Part shown: in pieces, positions 51,767 through 61,549 of the stretch | Position numbering within the stretch: the stretch's first letter is position 1 | Layout of the letters: every line of letters begins with the position of its first letter | Assembly (NCBI RefSeq): GCF_900101265.1 | Contig: NZ_FMZS01000006.1 | Coordinates: 62,001 to 126,000 of the forward strand | Direction: 5' to 3' | Origin: Massilia sp. PDC64 | Lineage (GTDB): Bacteria > Pseudomonadota > Gammaproteobacteria > Burkholderiales > Burkholderiaceae_D | Length of the DNA stretch: 64,000 bases | Notes under the pieces: model-generated | Databases searched by the model: none | Told to the model about the DNA's origin: nothing | Seen by the model: only the letters and a program-made list of their open reading frames with translations | Made by a program: the position numbers and the translations under genes

Positions 51767-51896
51767 AGTCATGATTGCAAGGATGGTATCGACGAGCTCT
51801 CCCCGCTGGAACGAATGGTTTCGCGCTTGTAAATTTGGAAAACGCCTGAGTCGGTGGCCGTATATCCATATGCGGCGGATGCGCTAGACTGTGCAG

Positions 51897-52487
51897 ATGC
51901 ATTCCCTGATCGTCCTGCTGCACGGCGTCGGCCAGACGCCCGCCGACATGGCGCCGCTGGCCCGCCTGATCGCCGCGCACGACCCGCAAGCGCGCGTCGT
52001 CGCGCCGCCCGCCGCCCACCCCTGCGACCGCGGCGGGGCGGGTTTCCAATGGATGTCCGTCGCCGGCATCACGGAAGACAACCGTCCGGGCCGCATCCGC
52101 GCCGCGCTGCCGGCATTCGTCGCGACCATCGAAGGTGTACAGCGCGCACATGGCGCGGGCGCGGAGCAGACGGTGCTGGCGGGCTTTTCGCAGGGCGCGA
52201 TCATGGCGCTGGCCGCATGCCAGGACCGCTATCTGGCGCGCCACGTCGTCGCCATCGCGGGACGCTGCGCGCCGCTGCCGGACACCTGGGAGCGGCGCAC
52301 GGCCGTCACCCTCGTGCACGGCCGCATGGACCGGACCGTGCCCGTGCAGCACAGCGAACGGGTGTTCGAACGCCTCGCCGCGCTCGGGGCGGACGTGCGG
52401 CTGGACGTCGTGCCGCGTGCCGTCCACCTGCTGGCGCCGCCGCTGCTGGAGCGGGCCTGGGAGGCCGTGCGCGCAACGCCAAGATGA
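51897..52487 (+). CDS. Carboxylesterase/phospholipase-type alpha/beta-hydrolase (YpfH-like)
   Basis: A 196-residue serine hydrolase. The nucleophile elbow is GFSQG (96-100, Ser98), the oxyanion region LLHGVGQT is at the N-terminus, and Asp (HGRMDRTVP) and His (RAVHLL) complete the triad. Length and motifs fit the small carboxylesterase 2/YpfH group. No signal peptide is present. ATG 51897 is chosen over GTG 51891; a strong ribosome-binding site is not seen. It stands alone, divergent from the GntR gene. Confidence 0.85.
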   Translation: MHSLIVLLHGVGQTPADMAPLARLIAAHDPQARVVAPPAAHPCDRGGAGFQWMSVAGITEDNRPGRIRAALPAFVATIEGVQRAHGAGAEQTVLAGFSQGAIMALAACQDRYLARHVVAIAGRCAPLPDTWERRTAVTLVHGRMDRTVPVQHSERVFERLAALGADVRLDVVPRAVHLLAPPLLERAWEAVRATPR

Positions 52488-52583
52488 CATCATGGCAATG
52501 TTGTTGGCGTTACCTCATCATTTTCGTTTTCAAGCCGCGCAAGTTCGCGTAAATTAGGGTTTCTTGCTGAAGGGGAACCACAC

Positions 52584-53702
52584 ATGCACGAGCGCGGCGC
52601 CAGTGTGCGCGAACTCATCGCCGAGAACGAGGCCTTGCGCCGCCAGTTGGCCAGCCTGATGGACCAGGCCGAGGGCAACCACGCCATCATGATGCGACAC
52701 CAGGCGTTCGACCTGGAAATCGTCAGCGCCAGTACCTTCCAGGAGCTGGTCGGCACGATCTTCCGCCTGCTGCCCGTGATCTCCGACCTCGACGCCGTCA
52801 CCCTGTCGCTCGTCGACACGGGCGCCGACATCTACACCGTCATGCACAAGCTGGGCGTGGATTTCGAGGCGTTCCCCAACCTGCTATTCCATGACAACGT
52901 CGATGGCCTCGGCTACGACCTGTCCGCCGGCCGCACGCCGAAACCGAAACTGGTGCCGTTCGACGCGGCCACGCAGCGCCACGCCTTCCCCCATCCGCCC
53001 GGGGGACTCGCCAGCGTGGCGATGGTGCCGCTGCTGCGCAATAAACGGCTGATCGGCAGCCTGAACCTGGGCAGCCGCGACCCGGGGCGCTTCACGCCGC
53101 TGCTCGGGACGGACTTCGTCGAGCACATGGCGTCCATCATCGCGATCTGCCTGGAGAACGTGATCAGCAACGAGATGCTGAAGTACATCGGCCTGACCGA
53201 TGCGCTGACGGGCGTCTACAACCGCCGCTACATGGACCGCCGTCTCGTCGAGGAGATTTCACGGGCGCGGCGCCAGTCGTACCGGCTGTCGTGCATGTAC
53301 ATCGACATCGATTATTTCAAGCAGGTCAACGACACGTACGGCCACCTGGCGGGCGACGACGTGCTGCGCGAAGTCGCCGCGCGCATCAAGGCGGAGCTGC
53401 GCATGACGGACGCGCTGGGCCGCTTCGGCGGCGAGGAATTCGTCGTGCTGCTGATCGATGCGGACCTGGGCAGCGCCAGCATGGTCGCCCAGCGCATCCG
53501 CGCCAGCGTGGCCGAGAAGCCGTTCGTGATGCCGGAAGGGCAGACGCTGTCGGTATCGGTGTCGATCGGCGTGGCGACCCTCGACGATTTCGAGCGCGAC
53601 CACGCGATCGAGGGCGTGGCGCAGCAGCTCGTCGCGCAGGCCGACCAGGCGTTATATCAGGCAAAAGAGGGCGGTCGGAACCGCGTCGTCGCGTCAACGT
53701 AG
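52584..53702 (+). CDS. Diguanylate cyclase with DUF484/GAF-like N-terminus
   Basis: A 372-residue cytoplasmic protein. An N-terminal coiled segment (ELIAENEALRRQLASLMD) leads into a DUF484/GAF-like sensor domain (to about 195), followed by a GGDEF domain (about 205-370) that makes cyclic di-GMP from two GTP. The active site is GGEEF with an inhibitory I-site RMTD five residues before it, so product inhibition is expected. The ATG follows AGGGGAA. It is the only clear c-di-GMP synthase in the window, alongside the two degenerate HD-GYP proteins. Confidence 0.92.
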   Translation: MHERGASVRELIAENEALRRQLASLMDQAEGNHAIMMRHQAFDLEIVSASTFQELVGTIFRLLPVISDLDAVTLSLVDTGADIYTVMHKLGVDFEAFPNLLFHDNVDGLGYDLSAGRTPKPKLVPFDAATQRHAFPHPPGGLASVAMVPLLRNKRLIGSLNLGSRDPGRFTPLLGTDFVEHMASIIAICLENVISNEMLKYIGLTDALTGVYNRRYMDRRLVEEISRARRQSYRLSCMYIDIDYFKQVNDTYGHLAGDDVLREVAARIKAELRMTDALGRFGGEEFVVLLIDADLGSASMVAQRIRASVAEKPFVMPEGQTLSVSVSIGVATLDDFERDHAIEGVAQQLVAQADQALYQAKEGGRNRVVAST

Positions 53703-53736
53703 CAGGCGACCCTCGGCGCCCACTTGATACGCCGAC

Positions 53737-55203
53737 TCAGGACTTGCCCTCGATGCTGGCGGCGCCGCTGGCGCGGGCCAGGCTCGAGCGCGCGCCAGCC
53801 ACCGCGCGCAGGCGTTCGTCAAGGTAGGTGCTCACGCGGGGATGCTGGCTGATGGCGACGTTGAAGCGGATGTGCTGGTCGGGCGTGTCGTTGGCCGAGA
53901 ACGCGGCGCCGCGCATCATCACGATCTTGTTGCGGTAGGCATCCTGCACCAGCAAGTCCACGTCCAGCCCTTCGGGCATGGTGCCCCACAAGAAAATGCC
54001 CGCGTCGCCGGGCTGCTCGAACAGCACGCCGGCCGCGCTCAGTTGCCGGGTGCTGGCGTTGCGTGCCACCATGATCTTGCGTTGCAGCCGCTCCAGGTGC
54101 TTGCGCAGGTTGCCGGCCTTGAGCACTTCCAGCAAAACGTATTCGTTCAACGCCGGTAACGTCATGATGGCGTGGATCTTGGTTCGCATTAACAGCTTCA
54201 GCAGGGCGGGCGCCGCCGCCAGGTAGCCCATGCGCAGGGCCGGGCTCAGCGCCTTGCACAGGCTGGAGTAGTAAATCACACCATCCAGCCCGGACAGCGA
54301 TGCCAGCCGCGTGCTGTGGCCATGCTGGAAATGGCCGTGCACGTCGTCTTCGGCGATCAGGAAGCCGTACTGCTGCGCCATGATCAGCACCTTGTGCAGA
54401 TTGGTGGCGCTGCTGCTCCACCCGGTGGGATTGTGCAAAGCCGTTTGCACGAACAGCAGGCGCGGACGGTGGGCGCGGCAGGCAGCTTCCAGTTCGTCGA
54501 GGTCGAGGCCATCCGGGCGGCGCTTGACGGGCACCAGGCGCACGCCGTCCTGGCGCAGCCGGCCGAACATCAGGAAGTATCCCGGATCCTCGACCAGCAC
54601 CGTATCGCCGGGCTGTAGAAACGTGCGGCAGATCAGGTCGATTGCATGGGTGGCGCCGAAGGTGGTGAGGATGTGGCTGGCGTCCGCAGCGATGCCGATG
54701 CCGCGCAACAGCAACGCGATCTGCTCGCGCAGTTCGGCCAGCCCTTGCGGCGGACAGCGCGAGGCCATGCCGGCCGCGCTGCGCGCCAGGCCACGTTGGA
54801 CGGCGGCCGCCGGCACCGCGTCCTGCAGCCAGGTGGGCGGCAACGCGCCGCTGCTGGCCAGCAGCACGCCCGGCCGCTGGTCGTTGGCTTGCTGGATCAG
54901 CCAGACCGGCTCCTGCTCCTCGCCCGCCTCGAGCGCAACTTCGTCGGGAATGGCGCGGCCGGCATCAAGCGGTGCGCGGACGAAGAAGCCCGTCGTGCCG
55001 TGCGTATCGATGACGCCCGCGGCCACCAGCCTGTCGTAAGCCACCACCACGGTGTTGGTGCTGACCGAGAGCTGCGTGGCGAGCTGGCGGATCGACGGCA
55101 GCCTGGTCCCGCCAGGCAGGACGCGTTGCGCGATCTGCTGGCGCAATGCGGCCTCGATCTGCTCGAACAGGGGGATGGGTGAGGAGCGGTCGATGGGGAA
55201 CAT
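53737..55203 (-). CDS. MocR-type regulator (GntR HTH fused to aminotransferase domain)
   Basis: A 488-residue fusion: an N-terminal GntR winged helix (GTRLPSIRQLATQLSVSTNT) and a class I aminotransferase-like domain with the segments EDPGYFLMFGR, HNPTG and SSLCKALSPALRMGY, in which the Lys binds pyridoxal phosphate. MocR proteins regulate PLP- or amino-acid-related genes. It lies 9 bases after the LysE-type gene on the same strand, so it probably controls export of an amino acid or PLP precursor. No specific target is visible. Confidence 0.9.
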   Translation of the reverse strand: MFPIDRSSPIPLFEQIEAALRQQIAQRVLPGGTRLPSIRQLATQLSVSTNTVVVAYDRLVAAGVIDTHGTTGFFVRAPLDAGRAIPDEVALEAGEEQEPVWLIQQANDQRPGVLLASSGALPPTWLQDAVPAAAVQRGLARSAAGMASRCPPQGLAELREQIALLLRGIGIAADASHILTTFGATHAIDLICRTFLQPGDTVLVEDPGYFLMFGRLRQDGVRLVPVKRRPDGLDLDELEAACRAHRPRLLFVQTALHNPTGWSSSATNLHKVLIMAQQYGFLIAEDDVHGHFQHGHSTRLASLSGLDGVIYYSSLCKALSPALRMGYLAAAPALLKLLMRTKIHAIMTLPALNEYVLLEVLKAGNLRKHLERLQRKIMVARNASTRQLSAAGVLFEQPGDAGIFLWGTMPEGLDVDLLVQDAYRNKIVMMRGAAFSANDTPDQHIRFNVAISQHPRVSTYLDERLRAVAGARSSLARASGAASIEGKS

Positions 55204-55212
55204 CGTGGAAGT

Positions 55213-55797
55213 CTAGCGTAAACACATCACGGCGAGGACCGCCAGGATGGCCCCCATCGCCAGGTTGAAGATGCGCCGGCTGCGGGACGCCTTCAGCACG
55301 CTGCGGATCGAGACGCCGAACAGCGCCCACATGACGTTGCACGGCATGCCCACCATGGTGCCGATCATGGACACCAGCAGCGCGCTGGCGAGCATGTTGC
55401 CCTGCGCAGGCATGAAGACCGACGCGATGGTGATCGCCTTGAGCCAGCTCTTGGGGTTCAGCGCCTGGAACAGCGCCGCCTGCGTGAAGGACACGGGCTT
55501 CGGTGCGCCGGCTCCTGCCACGGAGGCGCCGGCAAGCTTCCAGGCCAGGAACATCAGGTACAGCGCACCCGCGACCCGCAGTACCTGCTGCGCCATCGGG
55601 TACGCGATGAACAGGCTGCCCAGCCCCGCGCACACGAGCATGGTCTGCACGAAGATACCGGCCTGGATGCCGAGGATGACCGGCAGCGCACCGCGATAGC
55701 CGAAACTGGCGCCGGTGGTGGCAAGCATGACGTTGTTCGGCCCGGGCGTGGCGGACATCACAAGGCAATAGCTCATCAGAGGCAGGAGTTCGGTCAT
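55213..55797 (-). CDS. LysE-family amino-acid exporter
   Basis: A 194-residue inner-membrane protein with about five to six helices and the family motif SATPGPNNVMLATTGASFG near the N-terminus and LFQALNPKSWL in the middle. It would export an amino acid or similar metabolite. It forms a two-gene operon with the MocR regulator downstream. ATG 55797 is the only good start. Substrate unknown. Confidence 0.9.
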   Translation of the reverse strand: MTELLPLMSYCLVMSATPGPNNVMLATTGASFGYRGALPVILGIQAGIFVQTMLVCAGLGSLFIAYPMAQQVLRVAGALYLMFLAWKLAGASVAGAGAPKPVSFTQAALFQALNPKSWLKAITIASVFMPAQGNMLASALLVSMIGTMVGMPCNVMWALFGVSIRSVLKASRSRRIFNLAMGAILAVLAVMCLR

Positions 55798-55910
55798 GGC
55801 AGGCAGTCCCAGCGTGGAGAAGGCCCCAGTCTAGAAGCCCGGCACGGCAGGGACAAGGCACAAGGCGCCCCGTACAGGCACATGCTGTATCAGTCGAACG
55901 GCTGCTACAC

Positions 55911-57893
55911 TCAGCGCAGCAACCGTCCTTCGGCGCGCGTGACCGCGTTGCCCGTTCCCCGCAGGACCACCACGTCGCCCGCCCGTAGTGCCGTCTCCGG
56001 CGTCGGCTCGATGCGGTCGTTCCCGCGCCGCACGGCCGTGACTTCGGCCCCGACTTCGTCCAGTTCCAGCTCCGCGATGCAGCGCCCGACGGCGCCGGCG
56101 TCGTCGCGCAGCGTGACGGAATGGAGGCGCACGTAGTTGTGCTCCGTGCCGTCCGCGATGTCGCTGGCGCCGTGGAAGAAGCCGCGCAGCGACGCGTAAC
56201 GCTCGTCGCGCGCGGCCTGCACGCGGTGCACGACGCGGCGCAGCGGCACGCCCATCACGACGAGCGCGTGCGAGGCCAGCATCAGGCTCGATTCGAGCGC
56301 TTCCGGCACGACCTCGGTGGCGCCGGCCTTTTTCAGCACGTCGAGTTCCGTGTCGTCGTGGGCACGCACGATCACGGGCAGCTTGGGCGCCAGCTCGTGC
56401 ACGAGGTGCAGCACTTTCACGGCGAGACGGGTGTCCGCGAACGTGATCACGAGGGCGCTGGCGCGGTTGATACCGGCCGCGATCAGCGCTTCGCGGCGCG
56501 TGCAGTCGCCGTACGAGACATTGATCCCGGCCGTGCGCGCTTCCTGCACCCGCTCGGGGTCGAGGTCGAGCGCGTACCACGGCAGCTTTTCTTCCGACAG
56601 CAGCGTGGCCAGCGACTGGCCGCTGCGGCCGAAGCCGGCGATGATCACGTGCTTCTGCGCGGCCATCGTGCGGCTCGCGATCTGCGTCAGCTGCAGCGAT
56701 TGCAGCATCCATTCGTTGGTCGCCACCTTCATCACGAGCTTGTCCATATTGGCGATGACGAAGGGCGCGACCAGCATCGACAACACCATCGACGCGAGTA
56801 CGAGCTGGATGACGAACGGCGCGATCAGGTGCGAACCCGAGGCGAGACTGAGCAGCACGAAGCCGAATTCGCCCGCCTGTGCGAGCGCGAGGCCCGTGCG
56901 CATCGCGACGCCGTCGGTGGAGCCGAACGCCTTGGCCAGCAGGGCGATCAGCGCGAACTTCAGCATCACGGGCACGGCCAGCAACAGCAGGACGACCCAC
57001 CAGTGCGCGATCACGAGCTGCACGTTCAGCAGCATGCCGATGGTGATGAAGAAGAGGCCCAGCAGCACGTCGCGGAACGGCTTGATGTCCTCTTCCACCT
57101 GATGCTTGTAGGGCGTCTCGGAGATCAGCATGCCGGCCACGAACGCACCCAGCGCCATCGACAGGCCCGCGTGTTCCGTGATCGCGGCCGCGCCCAGGGT
57201 CACGAGCAGCAGGTTCAGCATGAACAATTCCTGCGAGCGGCGCTTGACGACGATGTTGAACCACTTGCGCATCAGCTTCTGGCCGAAGAACAGCAGCAGC
57301 GCCAGCACGGCGGCCGCCTTGATGCCGGCCCACGCGAGCGTCATCGCGAGCTCCTCGGCCGGTTTCGCCAGGGACGGGATCAGGATCAGCAGCGGCACGA
57401 CGGCGAGGTCCTGGAACAGCAGGATGCCGATGATGCGGCGTCCGTGCTCGCTCTCCAGCTCCAGCCGCTCCGTCAGCAGTTTCGAGACGATGGCCGTCGA
57501 CGACATCGCCAGCGCCCCGCCCAGCGCGAGCGCGGCCTGCCAGCCGATCTGCATCGACGGCGGCAGGTAGCGCGTCCACAGCGACGCCAGCACGGTCACG
57601 ACGATGGTCAGCACGACCTGCGCGAGCCCGAGTCCGAACACGATGCGGCGCATGGCGCGCAGCTGGGCCAGCGAGAATTCCAGCCCGATGGAGAACATGA
57701 GGAAGACGACGCCGAATTCGGCCAGCGCCTGCGTCGTGGTGCCGTTGTCGGCGAGGTTCAGCGCGTGGGGGCCGATCAGCACGCCGACGGCGAGATAGCC
57801 CAGCATCGGCGGCAGGTGCATCATGCGGAACGCGACGACGCCGAGGACCGCGCTGCCCAGCAACAGGAGAGTGAGTTCGAGGCCTGAGGTCAT
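55911..57893 (-). CDS. Monovalent cation:proton antiporter-2 (KefB/KefC type)
   Basis: A 660-residue CPA2 antiporter: about 12 membrane helices (1-385) with LGYLAVGVLIGP, GGALAMSSTAIV, LLFQDLAVVPLL and LAQAGEFGFVL, then an RCK_N/TrkA-N nucleotide-binding domain (HVIIAGFGRSGQ, about 415-535) and a TrkA_C domain (about 565-660). It exchanges K+ (or Na+) for H+, gated by the nucleotide or glutathione-type ligand. ATG 57893 is chosen; the frame continues upstream to 60158 only as antisense of kdsD/kdsC/lptC. Divergent from kdsD. Confidence 0.95.
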   Translation of the reverse strand: MTSGLELTLLLLGSAVLGVVAFRMMHLPPMLGYLAVGVLIGPHALNLADNGTTTQALAEFGVVFLMFSIGLEFSLAQLRAMRRIVFGLGLAQVVLTIVVTVLASLWTRYLPPSMQIGWQAALALGGALAMSSTAIVSKLLTERLELESEHGRRIIGILLFQDLAVVPLLILIPSLAKPAEELAMTLAWAGIKAAAVLALLLFFGQKLMRKWFNIVVKRRSQELFMLNLLLVTLGAAAITEHAGLSMALGAFVAGMLISETPYKHQVEEDIKPFRDVLLGLFFITIGMLLNVQLVIAHWWVVLLLLAVPVMLKFALIALLAKAFGSTDGVAMRTGLALAQAGEFGFVLLSLASGSHLIAPFVIQLVLASMVLSMLVAPFVIANMDKLVMKVATNEWMLQSLQLTQIASRTMAAQKHVIIAGFGRSGQSLATLLSEEKLPWYALDLDPERVQEARTAGINVSYGDCTRREALIAAGINRASALVITFADTRLAVKVLHLVHELAPKLPVIVRAHDDTELDVLKKAGATEVVPEALESSLMLASHALVVMGVPLRRVVHRVQAARDERYASLRGFFHGASDIADGTEHNYVRLHSVTLRDDAGAVGRCIAELELDEVGAEVTAVRRGNDRIEPTPETALRAGDVVVLRGTGNAVTRAEGRLLR

Positions 57894-57966
57894 GTGGCGT
57901 GACGGCGAGGGCCCGTAAATATGTTGTTTGTTACGTCTGGCAAGTTTTTTGCTTTCCCAATTCGGA

Positions 57967-57972
57967 TATACT
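57967..57972 (+). promoter_or_regulatory. Possible -10 element of the kdsD-lpt operon
   Basis: TATACT at 57967-57972 lies 7 bases before ATG 57979; a matching -35 is not clear. If used, transcription would start at or next to that ATG, see the kdsD entry. Confidence 0.35.
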
Positions 57973-57978
57973 TTGTCT

Positions 57979-59001
57979 ATGAGTGTAACCGATGAAAAAA
58001 TAATGCTGACAAGTTTTAACGAGGCCCAGGCGCAGCGGGCGCTGGATCTTGCCCGCGAGGCGCTGGATGTCGAAGGCGAGGCGATCCGCAAGCTGTCCGC
58101 GCGCCTCGATCGCGACGACAGCGTGCCCCGCGCCGTCGCGCTGATGATGGCTTGCAAGGGCCGCGTCGTCGTCTCGGGCATGGGCAAGTCGGGCCACATC
58201 GGCCGCAAGATCGCGGCGACGCTGGCCTCCACCGGCACCCCGGCGCTGTTCATGCACCCGGGCGAAGCCGCGCACGGCGACCTCGGCATGGTGACCTCGC
58301 AGGATGTATTGGTCGCCATCTCGTATTCCGGCGAAAGCAGCGAACTGGCCATCGTGATCCCCGCCGTCAAGCGCATGAACGTGCCCGTCATCGCCATCAC
58401 GGGCAAGCCGGAATCGAGCCTCGCCCTGGCGGCGGACGTGCACCTGGACGTCTCCGTCGAGAAGGAAGCCTGCCCGCTGAACCTGGCGCCGACCGCGAGC
58501 ACGACGGCCACCCTCGCGCTGGGCGATGCGCTGGCCGTCGCGCTGCTCGAGCTGCGTGGCTTCAAGTCGGACGATTTCGCGCGCTCCCATCCGGGCGGCG
58601 CGCTGGGCCGCCGCCTGCTGACGCATGTGCGCGACGTCATGCGCAGCGGCGACGCGGTGCCGAAAGTGAAACCGGACGCGCTCCTCACGGACGCGCTGCT
58701 GGAAATCTCGCACAAGGGCATGGGCATGACGGCCATCGTCGACGATGCCGGCCGCCCCGTCGGCGTGTTTACGGACGGCGACCTGCGCCGCCTGATCGAG
58801 AAGGTCCAGGATTTTTCCAAGCTCGCGATCCGCGACGTCATGCACCCGAATCCGCGCCGCGTGCATCCGGACCAGCTGGCGGTGGATGCCGTCGCCGTGA
58901 TGGAAGAATTCCGCATCAACCAGATGCTCGTCACCGATGCCGACGACGTATTGGTGGGCGCATTGCACATCCACGACCTCACGCGCGCCAAGGTGATCTG
59001 A
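57979..59001 (+). CDS. kdsD: Arabinose-5-phosphate isomerase
   Basis: This 340-residue enzyme converts ribulose 5-phosphate to arabinose 5-phosphate for Kdo, the inner-core sugar of LPS. The SIS domain (VVVSGMGKSGHIGRKIAATLAS, written here as VVVSGMGKSG and HIGRKIAATL; ISYSGESSEL) is followed by two CBS domains (about 210-335). No Shine-Dalgarno sequence precedes ATG 57979. A later in-frame ATG at 58003 (MLTSFNEAQ) is a possible alternative start. The stop shares a base with the kdsC start (TGATG), the first of several couplings in this operon. Confidence 0.95.
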   Translation: MSVTDEKIMLTSFNEAQAQRALDLAREALDVEGEAIRKLSARLDRDDSVPRAVALMMACKGRVVVSGMGKSGHIGRKIAATLASTGTPALFMHPGEAAHGDLGMVTSQDVLVAISYSGESSELAIVIPAVKRMNVPVIAITGKPESSLALAADVHLDVSVEKEACPLNLAPTASTTATLALGDALAVALLELRGFKSDDFARSHPGGALGRRLLTHVRDVMRSGDAVPKVKPDALLTDALLEISHKGMGMTAIVDDAGRPVGVFTDGDLRRLIEKVQDFSKLAIRDVMHPNPRRVHPDQLAVDAVAVMEEFRINQMLVTDADDVLVGALHIHDLTRAKVI

Positions 59002-59534
59002 TGGTGACTCCGCTGGCACACAACGAGCGCGCGGCGCGCGTAAAAGTCATGATCTTCGACGTCGACGGCGTTCTTACCGACGGCAGCCTGACGTACGGCC
59101 CGGACGGCGAAGTCACGAAGACGTTCTACGTGCTGGACGGCCTCGGCATCCAGCTGCTGAACCGTACCGGCGTGCAGACCGCGATCATCAGCGCGCGCAC
59201 GTCGCCGATCGTCATCAAGCGGGCGGCCGACCTCGGCATCACGCACGTGTTCCAGGGCCAGCACGACAAGCGTCTCGCGTTCGCCGAACTGCTGAATAAA
59301 ACCGGCGTGACGGCGGAGGAGTGCGGCTACATCGGCGACGACGTGATCGACCTGCCGCTGTTCACGCGCGTGGGCTTCGCGGCGACGGTGCCGAGCGGGC
59401 ATCCGGAAGTGCAGTACCGTGCCCACTACGTGACGAAGAACCCGGGCGGCCGCGGCGCCGTGCGCGAAGTCTGCGACATGGTGATGCGCGCCCAGGGCAC
59501 CTACGAACAGGCGCTCGCGCCTTACTTCGGATAA
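59001..59534 (+). CDS. kdsC: 3-deoxy-D-manno-octulosonate 8-phosphate phosphatase
   Basis: This 177-residue HAD phosphatase removes phosphate from Kdo-8-P. Its nucleophile motif is FDVDGVLTD with Asp20 and Asp22; ISART (HAD motif II) and GDDVIDLP (motif IV) are present, and the short length without a cap domain fits the C0-type KdsC tetramer. The ATG is coupled to kdsD. The following lptC begins 15 bases later. Confidence 0.96.
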   Translation: MVTPLAHNERAARVKVMIFDVDGVLTDGSLTYGPDGEVTKTFYVLDGLGIQLLNRTGVQTAIISARTSPIVIKRAADLGITHVFQGQHDKRLAFAELLNKTGVTAEECGYIGDDVIDLPLFTRVGFAATVPSGHPEVQYRAHYVTKNPGGRGAVREVCDMVMRAQGTYEQALAPYFG

Positions 59535-59549
59535 AAGGAAGAACTGCGC

Positions 59550-60161
59550 ATGGCTCCCGCAAGCTACAAGCGTACCGCGCACCGCTGGCGCCTGCTGGCC
59601 CTGATGCTGACCGCCGTGTTCTGCGCGTTCGGCAGCTTCTGGCTCGTGCAGGTGATGCAGGGCGAGGAGAACGCACCCGGGTTCAACGCGGGCAACGAGC
59701 CGGACTACATCGTCGACAACTTCAGCTGGGTGCGCATGTCGGAGGCCGGCAAGCCGCGCTACGTGATTTCGGGCGAACGCCTCACGCACCGCCCGGTCGA
59801 CAACACGGCGCTCGTCGACAAGCCCGTCGTGCAGAGCCTGACCGACGAGCATCCGCCGATGACGATGACGTCCGAACGCGGGCTCGTCAGCCAGAACCAG
59901 AACCAGATCGACCTGACGGGCAACGTCGACATCAAGCGTCCGGCCGGCCCGGGGGTGGAGCCGCTGCGCATCCGCACCGAGGTGTTGACGATCCTGCCGG
60001 ACGACGAGATCGCGAAGACCGACAAGCCGATCCACATGACGCTGGGCTCCGCATCGGTCGACGCGGTGGGGATGGTGGCGAACAACGCCACGCAGCAGAT
60101 CGCGCTGGGTGGCCGCGGCAAGATCACCTATCCGCCACGCCAGTCGCAGGCAAGCCATTAA
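59550..60161 (+). CDS. lptC: LPS export protein LptC
   Basis: A 203-residue bitopic inner-membrane protein: one N-terminal helix (about 15-37, LLALMLTAVFCAFGSFWLV) and a periplasmic beta-jellyroll that links LptB2FG to LptA. The segments PDYIVDNFSWVRM and YVISGERLTH are family-typical. It lies 15 bases after kdsC and 13 before lptA. ATG 59550 follows AAGGAAG. Confidence 0.92.
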   Translation: MAPASYKRTAHRWRLLALMLTAVFCAFGSFWLVQVMQGEENAPGFNAGNEPDYIVDNFSWVRMSEAGKPRYVISGERLTHRPVDNTALVDKPVVQSLTDEHPPMTMTSERGLVSQNQNQIDLTGNVDIKRPAGPGVEPLRIRTEVLTILPDDEIAKTDKPIHMTLGSASVDAVGMVANNATQQIALGGRGKITYPPRQSQASH

Positions 60162-60174
60162 AGAGGACTATCGA

Positions 60175-60756
60175 ATGAAAAAATTACTCGCCGCCGCCAT
60201 CTTCCTGCTGGTGCCGCTGGCTGCCTCGGCCGAGAAGGCGGACGCCCTCAAGCCCATCAACATCGACTACGATAATGCCAACAGCGACCTGGTGACGCAG
60301 AACTACGTTGCCACTGGCCACGTGGTCATCACGCGCGGCACCCTGATCCTGAAGGCCGACCGCGCCGAGGTCAAGGTGTCGCCGGACGGCTACCACACCT
60401 TCATCCTCACCGCCGATCCCGGCAAGCTCGCGACCTTCCGCCAGAAGCGCGACGGCGGTCCGGACCTGTGGGGCGAAGGCCAGGCCCAGCGCATCGAATA
60501 CGATGAACGTACCGACCTCGTGAAGCTGTTCTCGAAGGCCATCATCCGCCAGCTCGAGGGCAAGAAGGTCACGCAGGAGATGGCCAGCGAATTCATCTCC
60601 TACGACAACCGCAACGAGAAGCTGCTCGGCCTGAACGACGCCAACGGCGTGGACAAGCCGGGCAACGGCCGCGGCAGAATCACCCTGGAGCCGCGCCGCG
60701 CCCCCGCAGCCGGCGCCGCGCCCGGCGCGACTCCCACCCCGGCAGGCAAGCAATGA
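60175..60756 (+). CDS. lptA: LPS transport periplasmic protein LptA
   Basis: A 193-residue periplasmic protein with a signal peptide ([19 protein letters not shown]) and an OstA-like beta-jellyroll ([24 protein letters not shown], here in parts) forming the LPS bridge across the periplasm. A short Ala/Pro-rich C-terminal tail is added. Start ATG 60175 is preceded by AGAGGA. The stop overlaps lptB by four bases (ATGA), showing coupling. Confidence 0.93.
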   Translation: MKKLLAAAIFLLVPLAASAEKADALKPINIDYDNANSDLVTQNYVATGHVVITRGTLILKADRAEVKVSPDGYHTFILTADPGKLATFRQKRDGGPDLWGEGQAQRIEYDERTDLVKLFSKAIIRQLEGKKVTQEMASEFISYDNRNEKLLGLNDANGVDKPGNGRGRITLEPRRAPAAGAAPGATPTPAGKQ

Positions 60757-61547
60757 CGGAGGCGCGCACGATGGAAGCAGGCACGCAGGCCGCGCCCGCC
60801 GAATGCGGCGGCAGCACGCTCGTCGTCAAGGGGCTGCAGAAGAGCTACGGCAAGCGCCTCGTCGTCCGCGACGTGTCGCTGCAGGTCGCGTGCGGCGAAG
60901 TGGTCGGCCTGCTGGGCCCGAACGGCGCGGGCAAGACGACGTCGTTCTACATGATCGTGGGCCTCGTGCCGTCGGACGCCGGCAGCATCGACATCAACGG
61001 CACCGACATCACGGGCCTGCCGATCCACCGGCGCGCGCTGCTCGGCCTGTCGTACCTGCCGCAGGAAGCGTCCGTGTTCCGCAAGCTGACGGTGGAAGAG
61101 AACATCCGCGCCGTGCTGGAATTGCAGCGCGAGAACGGCAAGCCGCTCACCAAGGCGCGCATCACCGAACGTCTCGACGAGCTGCTGACCGAGCTGCAGA
61201 TCGAGAAGCTGCGCGAGAATCCCGCGCTGTCGCTGTCCGGTGGCGAACGCCGCCGTGTGGAGATCGCGCGCGCGCTCGCGACCAATCCGCGCTTCGTGCT
61301 GCTGGACGAACCGTTCGCCGGCGTGGATCCAATCGCCGTGATCGAGATCCAACGCATCGTGCGCTTCCTGAAGGAGCGCGGCATCGGCGTGCTGATCACG
61401 GACCATAATGTGCGCGAGACGCTGGGCATCTGCGACCGCGCTTACATCATCAACCAGGGCGCGGTGCTGGCATCCGGCCGTCCCGACGACATCATCGCCA
61501 ACGAATCGGTGCGCCGCGTCTACCTGGGCGAACACTTCCGAATGTAG
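60753..61547 (+). CDS. lptB: LPS export ABC transporter ATP-binding protein LptB
   Basis: A 264-residue ATPase that drives LPS extraction from the inner membrane with LptFG. Walker A GPNGAGKT (55-62), signature [13 protein letters not shown], Walker [17 protein letters not shown] and the H-loop [10 protein letters not shown] are intact. The first about 20 residues are a variable extension. LptFG are not in the window. It is followed two bases later by rpoN, a conserved order in proteobacteria. Confidence 0.97.
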   Translation: MTEARTMEAGTQAAPAECGGSTLVVKGLQKSYGKRLVVRDVSLQVACGEVVGLLGPNGAGKTTSFYMIVGLVPSDAGSIDINGTDITGLPIHRRALLGLSYLPQEASVFRKLTVEENIRAVLELQRENGKPLTKARITERLDELLTELQIEKLRENPALSLSGGERRRVEIARALATNPRFVLLDEPFAGVDPIAVIEIQRIVRFLKERGIGVLITDHNVRETLGICDRAYIINQGAVLASGRPDDIIANESVRRVYLGEHFRM

Positions 61548-61549
61548 TC

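Noticed and set aside
49094..51832. A 912-codon plus-strand frame opposite the flavoprotein and GntR genes
   Set aside because: Antisense shadow; no motif and no ribosome-binding site.
57894..60158. N-terminal extension of the Kef antiporter frame to 1415 codons
   Set aside because: The added 755 codons are antisense to kdsD, kdsC and lptC; the conserved antiporter start is at 57893.
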